Origin: CAVPEV01 sp963703555
Lineage (GTDB): Bacteria; Actinomycetota; Actinomycetes; Actinomycetales; Cellulomonadaceae
Direction of reading: 5' to 3'
DNA length: 64,000 nt
Assembly (NCBI GenBank): GCA_963703555.1
Contig: CAVPEV010000043.1
Span: 149,786 to 213,785 of the forward strand
Shown: positions 57,491 through 64,000 of the stretch, one piece after another
Layout of the letters: each line of letters starts with the position of its first letter
Position numbering within the stretch: the first letter of the stretch is position 1
Notes under the pieces: generated by a model
Seen by the model: the letters and a program-made list of their open reading frames with translations, nothing else
Database searches by the model: none
What the model was told of the DNA's origin: nothing
Position numbers and translations under genes: made by a program

Positions 57491-60400
57491 TCACCGGGCC
57501 AGGACGCGGCGCACCGCCCCGGCCAGAGCGGCATCGACCCTCGAGCTCCGGCGAGTCAGCCCGAGCTCCACGCGAAGCTCGTCGACCCGCTCCTGTGCGG
57601 TGCGGTCCCGCCCATCCGAGACGAGCCAGGTGACGAGGTCCTCGAGCTGGTCGTCCCCGTAGGCGGCGATCGGCAGGCCCGGACGCACGTCCGGTCGTGC
57701 ACCCGAGCGCAGACCGGTCGACGCCGTGGCTGCGGTCGCCGATCCGTCCGCAGCCACGGCAGCACCGTCCGCCGCCACCGCAGCCGGCAGGTCTGCCGAC
57801 GCTCTGCCGCTGCCGGGCGTGGGTCCCGGCTGTCCGCCGGTGGCAGGTGGTTCCGCGGACCGGGCGTCTGGTGCTCGCGCCGTCCCCGCCGGCCGCCCTC
57901 CGCCGGTCAGGCCGGCCAGGCGGGCCTGCACTGCCCGGGCGACCCGGGCCACCTCCGCGTCGGGGTCGAGGAACGCGGCGGCGGACCACACGCGCACCAC
58001 GCTCCAGCCGAGCCGTTCCAGGCGCTCGCCGACCAACCGGTCCCGAACCCGCACGCTGGGCTCGGACACGTACGCCGGATCGTCGGTCAGCACCGCCACG
58101 AGGAACTCGTCCGGCCGGTCCGGGTGCCCGACGACCAGCGGCAGCCGCCGGCCGGCGGCCACGCCGTGATCGACCCCGACGACGAAGCCCAGCCGCCACA
58201 GCCGCTCCGCCAGGTCCAGCACCAGGCGGTCCGATCCTGCCGGCACCGGGCCTGACCCCTCGACCACCGGGCCTGACCCCTCGACCACCGGGGTCCGCCC
58301 CTCCACCACCGGGGTCCGCCCCTCGACCACCGGGCCCGGTTCCGCGTCGGCGCTCGGACCGTCGGCCGGCTCCTCGGCGGCCCGGACGACTGCCGTGCCC
58401 GTGGGGTCCCCCGCGAAGGCGAGCAGGTCTGCCAGCAGCCGGGCCCCGGGGGAGCGCAGCCGGGCCGGGTCCAGGTCCTGCGCGCCGAAGCAGGACACCA
58501 CGGACAGCCGGTGACGAGCGGCGCCCAGCGTCTCCAGCAGGAGCACGCCACCGTCGGCGGCTGCCAGCGGGCCGAAGGCGTGCAGCACCCGGCCGTGCGG
58601 GGTGCGCCCGTACCCGACGGACAGCACGAGGGCGTCGCGACGCAGCCCGGCCACCGCGGTCAGGTCGGTGACGAGGAAGGGCTCGGGCCGGGCCCGGTCC
58701 ACCAGGGTGCGGGCGCCGTCCTCCCGAGCCCGGGTGAGCACCGCCTCGCGGACCTGCTCGGCGTGCTTCGGGGACACGGTGACGACGGCCAGCGACTCCG
58801 CCGGGTACCGCCGGGCATGGTCGAGGACCAGGTCGACGACCCGCTCGACCTCCGCTCGGGTGCTGTCGACGGTGCCGGTGGCCGGGTCGGGCATCCCTGA
58901 CCCGGCGACCACGTCCAACCGGACGAGCGGCTCACGGCCGGGCAGCGGCACCGGCTCGAGCACGCCGGCGTAGCCGTGCTCGGCGAGGAACGCCGTCAGG
59001 TACGGATCGCGGGGCGCCCCGTCCGCGGACAGCGTCACCGTCGCCAGCACGCCGGCCAGCGCCGGCAGCGCCGACCCGCAGGCGCAGCGCGGGTCACCGA
59101 CGACGACGACCTGCCGGCCGCGGGCCAGCGCCGGCAGCACCGACTCCAGACCGAGGTGTCCCGCGGCGTCGATCACGACCAGGTCCACCGTGCGCGTCGG
59201 CGGCAGGACCTGCGGGACGAGCAGCGGGGCAGCAGCCAGGACCGGCCGGAGCCGTGCGGCCACGTCCGGGTGCCGGACGATCGTGTCGCGCACGCTCGTC
59301 ACCCGGTCCTCGACCAGCTCGGCGAACAGCGACTCCGCCTGGTCCGGCCGACCGCGGAGCGCGGCCGTGACGTGCGCAGCCGCCGCCGCGCGCACCGGTC
59401 CGCCCAGTCCGGCGACGTGCTCGCGGTCCAACCGGGCGTAGTCCGCGGTCAGCCGCCCCAGGCTCGTCCCGTCCTGCGCGGCCAACGTCGGGTCGGCGGC
59501 GAGCACGAGCTCGAACACCGAGCTCCACCAGGCCAGCTCCAGCTCTGCGGCGACCATCGCGGGCCCCACCCGCCGGTCGGCGAGGTCGTCGACGAGGGGC
59601 GCCAGCCCGGCGGCCGTCAGGGACCGGACCAGGCCGGTCCCGGCGGCGACCGTCCGCAGACCGTCGGCGTCGGCGCGCAGCCGCTCCAGCCGGGTGGTCA
59701 GCTCCGCGAACGGCAGCTGCTCCAGGCGCGCGCCGGCCGGCGTCGTCGCCAGCGCACCGGCCACCAGCGCCAGGTCCGCGGACACCGCGCGGTGCTCCTC
59801 CTCGATCGCGGCCAGACCCTCGGGCAGCCGCGGCCAGCTGCCCGACGGGCAGTGCGCCATCCACACCTCGCGCTGACGCTGCGCCTGGACGAGTGCGGCG
59901 TGCAGGTCCGCCACGGGCCGGCCGGGTCGCAGCAGGTCCTTGGCCTGCTTGCGCAGCCGCCGGCGGACCCGTCGGCTCATCTCGACGCCGTGCTCGACCC
60001 GCCACTGCGGGGTCGCGGTGGCCGCCACCAGGTCGGCGGCGGTCCGTTCGAAGATCATCGGCCGGAACACGTCGAGCGCGGTGCGGACCCCGGCGAGCAC
60101 GCCGAGCTGCTCCGCCCAGGTGGCGATGTCCGGGGCCGGCAGCAGGCCGGTGTCGGCCGCGACCGCCTCGATCCGCCCTGCCACGGCAGGCAGGCCCACG
60201 TCGAGCAGGCGCTCGACGGCCGCGACGCAGGCCTGGGCATCGTCCACGGTGGCGACGTCGGCGCCGTACCACGGGCTGTCCTGCGGACGCCGGGAGAACA
60301 TCCCCAGCTCAGCGGCGCGCGCCAGGTCGGCGCCGAGCTCGGCCCGGCGGCCGGCGTCGAGGGCGGCGACTGCACCGGCGGCCAGGCGCACCCGGGTCCG

Positions 60401-61951
60401 AGGGGCCGGACGGGGCGCCGTGAGCGCGGCCAGCGCCTGCAGCGCGTCGTAGGCGGACACGCCCCACGGCTCGTGCACGGCGTGCAGGGCGTCGACGTAC
60501 CCGCGCAGCTGCTCCCGGCGGGCCACGAGCTCGGCACGCACCGAGCGGAGGCGTTCCGCGTCGACCGCACCGGGCTCCAACGTCATCGCCCCGAGCAGGC
60601 GGCGGGCAGCAGCGGTCCGCCACCCCGGCTCAGGGGCGACGTCGAGCAGGACGTCACCGACGCCGCACTCGGCCAGCCGCCCGGCCAGCGCGTCGGCCGC
60701 GTGACGGTGCCCCGGCACGTACAGCACGGTCCGGCCGCCGGCGGCCGCGTCTGCGACGATCGCCGCGACGGTGCCGGCCACATCGGCGCCGGGTGGTGCG
60801 TCGACGAACAGGTGCGCGCCGCCGGCGACGATGTCGAGGACGTGCTGCTGGACGGGGTCGAGGTCACCGACGCCGCGCTCGGCGTCCGGGTCACGATCCC
60901 CGCGGACCGGCGCCGGCAGAGCGGGGTGCACCGCGGCGACCGCGGCGTCGTCCCCGGCCAGGGCGGCGACCAGCTCGTTGCTCGCGAGCGAGCCCGCCAG
61001 CGCGTCGAGGTCGTCGACGAGCAGCTGTCCCGGCTGGACGAACGTGGCGACCACGAGGCGGTCGACGAGCTCGAAACCGTCGAGGACCGCAGCACCCAGG
61101 CCCGCGAGACGATCCAGGGCGGGTCGCGGGTCGAAGCCGCCGCCGGTGAACGCCCCACGGGCGAGCGCGACCGGGTCCAGCAGGGCTCCGCGGCTGCGCA
61201 GAGCCCGGGCGACCACGGGGTTGACCTCCACGGAGGGCTCGAGCAGCAGCTCCACCTCGCCGTCGACCCCGCCGCGCGCCCGCAGCGTGATCGGCCGCAG
61301 CAGCACCGGTGCGCGCACCACCTGCGCGGTGGGGCCGGCCTGCGCATCGTCCGCCTCGTCGCGGCCCGCAGTCCGGCCGCCCCCTCCGACGTCTGCCGAC
61401 GTCGGCGCCCCAGCGGTCGGCGACCCGGTCTGCCCCGCGGTCGCAGGGTGAGCCCGACCCCCGGGCGTGGCGGCGGAGCCGGCGGCCTGCCCCGTCGTCG
61501 CCGCGGCGAGGGCCGCCACGTCGTCGGCGGACGGGTCCGGTGGCCGGGGCGCGCTCCACACGGCGGTGCCGATGGCGAGGTACGTCGCGGCCACCCCGTA
61601 GCGCTGCTCGTCCGCCGACGCCCGCGCCGCCACCGCCCGGGCCCGGCGCCGCGCCGTGGCCAGCGCGGCACCCTCCCGGACCAGGTTGGACAGGCGGGTC
61701 GGACGGCCGGCGAGCAGCTGTGCCAGGCCCGACGGGTGAGCGGCGGACAGGTCCAGGGCCGCATCGCCGAGCAGCGAGACATCGGCCAGCGCGGACTCCC
61801 CCGCTGCGTCGACCAGCCTCGCGCGCCAACCGGCGACCGCGACGTCGACCCGCTCCCGCGCCGACGGGGGCGTCACCAGGGTCGGCGACGGCTCCCCTGC
61901 TGCGGGGCTGGACGGCGGGCCTGGTTCGGGGGCACGCACAGCGACGACCAC
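57491..61951 (-). CDS. DUF4011-type helicase/nuclease-like protein with degenerate active sites
   Basis: 1486 residues. An N-terminal DUF4011-like region (AHPSGLAQLLAGRPTRLSNL, about residues 75-94) is followed by an SF1 helicase-like ATPase core, a Vsr/MTES_1575-like nuclease domain (about 1240-1340) and a terminal helical region (GDDQLEDLVTWLVSDG). The catalytic motifs are changed: Walker A reads APPGADVAGT (about 383) without GKS/T; Walker B reads VVIDAAG rather than DEA/S (about 923); motif V reads AVAGLRRDALVLSVG; the TRAR motif reads GAAR; and the nuclease Asp/Glu-x-Lys positions are not preserved. The frame is intact. GTG 61951 has a TANNNT box 6 nt upstream. Confidence 0.8.
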   Translation of the reverse strand: MVVAVRAPEPGPPSSPAAGEPSPTLVTPPSARERVDVAVAGWRARLVDAAGESALADVSLLGDAALDLSAAHPSGLAQLLAGRPTRLSNLVREGAALATARRRARAVAARASADEQRYGVAATYLAIGTAVWSAPRPPDPSADDVAALAAATTGQAAGSAATPGGRAHPATAGQTGSPTAGAPTSADVGGGGRTAGRDEADDAQAGPTAQVVRAPVLLRPITLRARGGVDGEVELLLEPSVEVNPVVARALRSRGALLDPVALARGAFTGGGFDPRPALDRLAGLGAAVLDGFELVDRLVVATFVQPGQLLVDDLDALAGSLASNELVAALAGDDAAVAAVHPALPAPVRGDRDPDAERGVGDLDPVQQHVLDIVAGGAHLFVDAPPGADVAGTVAAIVADAAAGGRTVLYVPGHRHAADALAGRLAECGVGDVLLDVAPEPGWRTAAARRLLGAMTLEPGAVDAERLRSVRAELVARREQLRGYVDALHAVHEPWGVSAYDALQALAALTAPRPAPRTRVRLAAGAVAALDAGRRAELGADLARAAELGMFSRRPQDSPWYGADVATVDDAQACVAAVERLLDVGLPAVAGRIEAVAADTGLLPAPDIATWAEQLGVLAGVRTALDVFRPMIFERTAADLVAATATPQWRVEHGVEMSRRVRRRLRKQAKDLLRPGRPVADLHAALVQAQRQREVWMAHCPSGSWPRLPEGLAAIEEEHRAVSADLALVAGALATTPAGARLEQLPFAELTTRLERLRADADGLRTVAAGTGLVRSLTAAGLAPLVDDLADRRVGPAMVAAELELAWWSSVFELVLAADPTLAAQDGTSLGRLTADYARLDREHVAGLGGPVRAAAAAHVTAALRGRPDQAESLFAELVEDRVTSVRDTIVRHPDVAARLRPVLAAAPLLVPQVLPPTRTVDLVVIDAAGHLGLESVLPALARGRQVVVVGDPRCACGSALPALAGVLATVTLSADGAPRDPYLTAFLAEHGYAGVLEPVPLPGREPLVRLDVVAGSGMPDPATGTVDSTRAEVERVVDLVLDHARRYPAESLAVVTVSPKHAEQVREAVLTRAREDGARTLVDRARPEPFLVTDLTAVAGLRRDALVLSVGYGRTPHGRVLHAFGPLAAADGGVLLLETLGAARHRLSVVSCFGAQDLDPARLRSPGARLLADLLAFAGDPTGTAVVRAAEEPADGPSADAEPGPVVEGRTPVVEGRTPVVEGSGPVVEGSGPVPAGSDRLVLDLAERLWRLGFVVGVDHGVAAGRRLPLVVGHPDRPDEFLVAVLTDDPAYVSEPSVRVRDRLVGERLERLGWSVVRVWSAAAFLDPDAEVARVARAVQARLAGLTGGGRPAGTARAPDARSAEPPATGGQPGPTPGSGRASADLPAAVAADGAAVAADGSATAATASTGLRSGARPDVRPGLPIAAYGDDQLEDLVTWLVSDGRDRTAQERVDELRVELGLTRRSSRVDAALAGAVRRVLAR
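58244..58327. repeat. Four tandem 21-bp repeats inside the helicase-like gene
   Basis: Four units of CACCGGGCCTGACCCCTCGAC or a close variant encode a run of VEGSGPV/VEGRTPV heptads (about residues 1208-1236), a flexible linker between the helicase-like core and the nuclease-like domain. Confidence 0.8.
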
Positions 61952-61957
61952 GCTGGA

Positions 61958-61963
61958 ACGCTA
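61958..61963 (-). promoter_or_regulatory. Leaderless-type -10 element for the helicase-like gene
   Basis: TAGCGT on the minus strand ends 6 nt before the GTG at 61951. Confidence 0.5.
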
Positions 61964-62054
61964 ACCGTCGGCGGGCCTGGCACTGCCCGTGGCACGCCGA
62001 TGTGCGACGGATCGTTGGGAACCTCGGAGCACACCACCCGGGGCCAGGCATAGA

Positions 62055-62093
62055 ACAGTGCGCACCGCGCAGGGGGCAGGCGATGCGCACTGT
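62055..62093. repeat. Perfect 10-bp inverted repeat
   Basis: Arms ACAGTGCGCA and TGCGCACTGT are separated by 19 nt. It lies about 100 bp upstream of the helicase-like gene, so it may be an operator or a hairpin; neither can be shown here. Confidence 0.7.
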
Positions 62094-62250
62094 CGGGGAC
62101 TGAGTGTGGCCCGTGAACCCGCCACGGTCAACCATGGGTTCAGCCGTGCCGGGATCTCACCCGGCGGCGGGGCGCTCGACCGCGACCATGACTGCCCGCG
62201 GATCGGCACACGGGCGGCCTTGATCCACCCCGACCAGGAGCGTCCCTAGG

Positions 62251-62268
62251 TGCGTGGGTCGGTAGTGG
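62251..62268. repeat. Left terminal inverted repeat of the IS
   Basis: TGCGTGGGTCGGTAGTGG, pairing with the right end at 16 of 18 bases. Confidence 0.85.
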
Positions 62269-62421
62269 TAACGCCGGGCCGGAGTCGAATCGCCTGTCGA
62301 AGGGTTTGACGTCGGCGGTCTGGTGGGCGGGGGCTGTCCGGGGCTGTGGAGGCATCTTGCGGGTGCCCGTGCGGCGGGGTGAGAAGACCGCCGGGGCAGT
62401 TGAGACCGTCCGGCTCCCGCC

Positions 62422-63909
62422 TCAGGTCCCGGCGGGGGCGGCAAGCAGGGCGTTGGTCCGCATGGTGAACAGCTTCATGAGGTTGTGGCAGCCTGCGAGC
62501 AGGTTCCACTCGTCCTGCGCCTGGCCCAGCCCGCGTAGAAGTACATGTTTTCCCTGCCGGGTGTGGATCTGCCCGAACACTGGCTCGACGATCGCCTTGC
62601 GTCTGGCGTAGACCGCGCGGCCGTTCTTGGTCCGCAGCTTGCGGCCCATCCGTTCCCGCACGGTCGCGTCCGCGGGGATTCTTCCCCGCGGGACGTCCGG
62701 GATCCGTTCGCCATGCCTGGCCCGGCCGGTGGAGATGAAGAACTCGGTCGTACCATCGCTGGCGTCCGCGATGGTCTTGGCGTGGGCGAGGTTCTTCGCC
62801 GAGGAATATCCGGCGTCCGCGAGGATCTGGCGGGGAAGAGATCCCACGGTGGAGCGGATCTCTTCGACCGTCGGTGACAGCTGTTCGACATCGACCGCAA
62901 TATTCGTCAACCGGGTGGCGATGATGACCTGGTGGTCCGCGTCGACCACGGCTTGGGCGTTGTAGCAGTAGTGGAACGAGCCGTCCGCGGTCTTCATGAT
63001 CCTCGCGTCCGGGTCGGTGAAGCTGCGTTGCGCCGTCGGGTTCACCGTCGCGTTCTCGGCCGCGGCCTGACCCTTGCTGGCGCTCGTGTCGTCATCGTCG
63101 CCGTGCTCGCGCGACTTCTCCTGGGCCTCCTTGCGTGCCCGCGCTGCCGCTTCGGCCTCCAGGGACGCGCGGGCCTGGGCCATCTTGACCAGCCGCGACT
63201 CACGCCGGGCGAGCTCCGCGGGCAGCTCATCCCCGCGCTTGTCCTTCCCGAACCGGGTGTCCTCCGCCTCGTCGATGGCCTGCGCCTGGGCCAGGAGGTC
63301 GGACACCTCGGCGGCCAGGACCTTCTGCTTCTCCGTCAACCTGGCGTAGCTCATCGCCTTGTGCCCAGACGCGTTCGCGCGGACCTTGGTCCCGTCCAGG
63401 GCGACCCGACCCAACGAGACCATGCCCGCGGCCCGGCACAGCTCCAACGCTTGCAGGAACACGTTCCCGAGCGCAGCCAGGTGACGTCTGCGGAACCGCC
63501 CGATCGAACGGAAATCAGGTGTCTGCTGCGCACAGAGCCACCGGAACGCGACCACGTCCACGCACGCCCGCTCCAGCTCCCGCGAGGACCGCACCCCCAC
63601 GCAATACCCGTACAACAACACCCGCACCATCAACCGCGGGTCATACGGCGGCTGGCCCTTGACCTTCCGATACGAAGAATAGAACCGGTCCAGATCCAGG
63701 CTCGTCTCGACGATCTCGGCGATGAACCGGGCCAGATGATTCTGCGGCAACCACTCATCCAACGACGGCGGCACCAGCATGACCGCATCCGGCTCAAACG
63801 GGCGGAAACGTTTATGGATCCCCGCGCCGACCTCCACGGTGAGACCGTCATCGACCGGTTTCTCCACCCGCAAACCATTCACGTCGAACAGCTCACCCGA
63901 ATCGTCCAT
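62422..63909 (-). CDS. IS1182 family transposase
   Basis: 495 residues, full length for the family. It has the N-terminal block (VPPSLDEWLPQNHLARFIAE, DPRLMVRVLLYGYCVG), the first catalytic Asp in RVALDGTKVRANAS (about residue 170), the second in ILADAGYSSAKN (about 365) and the Glu in AIVEPVFGQIHTRQG (about 440), giving an apparently complete DDE triad. A charged, helical insert lies between the first and second Asp. No Shine-Dalgarno sequence precedes the ATG. The gene is uninterrupted, so the element may be active. Confidence 0.95.
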   Translation of the reverse strand: MDDSGELFDVNGLRVEKPVDDGLTVEVGAGIHKRFRPFEPDAVMLVPPSLDEWLPQNHLARFIAEIVETSLDLDRFYSSYRKVKGQPPYDPRLMVRVLLYGYCVGVRSSRELERACVDVVAFRWLCAQQTPDFRSIGRFRRRHLAALGNVFLQALELCRAAGMVSLGRVALDGTKVRANASGHKAMSYARLTEKQKVLAAEVSDLLAQAQAIDEAEDTRFGKDKRGDELPAELARRESRLVKMAQARASLEAEAAARARKEAQEKSREHGDDDDTSASKGQAAAENATVNPTAQRSFTDPDARIMKTADGSFHYCYNAQAVVDADHQVIIATRLTNIAVDVEQLSPTVEEIRSTVGSLPRQILADAGYSSAKNLAHAKTIADASDGTTEFFISTGRARHGERIPDVPRGRIPADATVRERMGRKLRTKNGRAVYARRKAIVEPVFGQIHTRQGKHVLLRGLGQAQDEWNLLAGCHNLMKLFTMRTNALLAAPAGT

Positions 63910-63982
63910 ACCGCATTTTCGCAGAACTCACCGACCAACGCCAGCGACCCGCCCGGTGCCGCGACCACCACGCACCAGCCGC

Positions 63983-64000
63983 CAACTACTGACCCACGCA
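63983..64000. repeat. Right terminal inverted repeat of the IS
   Basis: Read inward from the window edge it is TGCGTGGGTCAGTAGTTG. The repeat might extend one or more bases beyond the window. Confidence 0.82.

Larger units (their letters stand above)
61952..62250. other. 299-bp gap between the helicase-like gene and the insertion element
   Basis: It holds the promoter of the helicase-like gene and, at 62055-62064 and 62084-62093, a perfect 10-bp inverted repeat (ACAGTGCGCA and TGCGCACTGT, 19-nt loop). I see no gene I would support; the short open frames have no ribosome binding site or recognisable motif. Confidence 0.6.
62251..64000 (-). mobile_element. IS1182-family insertion sequence, apparently complete
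   Basis: The element is 1750 bp, bounded by terminal inverted repeats that match at 16 of 18 positions: left TGCGTGGGTCGGTAGTGG (62251-62268) and right, read inward, TGCGTGGGTCAGTAGTTG (64000-63983). It carries one intact transposase gene on the minus strand. The right end coincides with the window edge, so the target duplication cannot be checked; the left flank is CCCTAGG. Its coding sequence is visibly less GC-extreme than its neighbours, which suggests recent arrival. Confidence 0.88.

Noticed and set aside
61989..62249. Small plus-strand gene between the helicase-like gene and the IS
   Set aside because: No ribosome binding site, no recognisable motif, and composition like random high-GC sequence.
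1..64000. CRISPR arrays, prophage genes or biosynthetic gene clusters
   Set aside because: I found no regularly spaced direct repeats of CRISPR type, no phage structural genes and no clustered synthases; the only mobile element seen is the IS at the right edge.

Overview
The window is a very GC-rich, gene-dense stretch of an actinobacterial chromosome. Mycothiol S-conjugate amidase (mca), DUF4307, resuscitation-promoting-factor-like G5 proteins, FtsB/DUF501, a protein O-mannosyltransferase, a perfect actinobacterial SOS box and many GTG/TTG starts all point that way. A family such as Cellulomonadaceae or a close relative in Micrococcales is my inference; the sequence cannot fix the genus. From memory, much of the gene order parallels the Mycobacterium tuberculosis Rv0985c to Rv1098c interval (mscL, zinc ribbon, formyl-THF ligase, galU, moeA, rimJ, pmt/rsmI, metS, tatD, rpfB, ksgA, ispE, glmU/prs, rplY, pth, mfd, eno, ftsB, DUF501, ppx, greA, mca, a TrhA-like gene, a Z-prenyl synthase, phoH2, fum). 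The window therefore looks like an old, vertically inherited core with a few accessory insertions.

Layout. 1-8.6 kb: the 3' end of fumC, phoH2, a Z-prenyl diphosphate synthase divergent from a TrhA membrane protein, the coupled operon mca / small membrane protein / carbon-nitrogen hydrolase, then DUF4307, greA and ilvA. 8.7-14 kb: single-gene units (AI-2E-type permease, msrA, Bax1/YccA protein, zinc alcohol dehydrogenase, siderophore-interacting flavoprotein) and an odd tRNA(UAA). 14-24.4 kb: eno-ftsB-DUF501-ppx, a three-gene proton-translocating transhydrogenase operon, a lipoprotein, DUF779 with aldehyde dehydrogenase, and a CHAD protein. 24.4-37.4 kb: mfd, pth, rplY, prs, glmU, tRNA-Gln, TetR and MarR regulators, an ABC-F ATPase, ispE and rsmA. 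37.4-45 kb: two tandem G5-domain muralytic proteins sharing an operator-like motif, tatD, metG, an aminotransferase and pncA. 45-57.5 kb: an SOS-box-controlled DUF222/HNH endonuclease, rsmI divergent from pmt, a truncated GH20-like gene, tRNA-Ala, a membrane protein, rimJ, a MoeA-like protein, galU, formyl-THF cyclo-ligase, an FmdB zinc ribbon, a SAF protein and mscL. 57.2-64 kb: a small conserved protein, a 1486-residue DUF4011-type helicase/nuclease-like protein, and an IS1182-family element whose right inverted repeat ends on the last base of the window.

The genes mostly serve housekeeping: translation (metG, pth, rplY, tRNAs, rsmA, rsmI), central and nucleotide metabolism (fum, eno, prs, glmU, galU), envelope growth and isoprenoids (ispE, Z-prenyl synthase, pmt, rpf-like proteins, ftsB), redox and thiol homeostasis (mca, msrA, transhydrogenase) and DNA repair (mfd).

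The most unusual signals are: the giant helicase/nuclease-like protein in which every catalytic motif I can place is degenerate although the frame is intact; a perfect LexA box over the start of the HNH gene; a shared 18-bp direct-repeat motif before both muralytic genes; a class-I-shaped tRNA with a UAA anticodon and C at position 55; a MoeA-like protein with altered active-site motifs; and a hydrolase frame that runs 450 bp antisense through its neighbour. Many genes without a Shine-Dalgarno sequence carry a TANNNT -10 box 6-8 nt before the start codon, which suggests widespread leaderless transcription.
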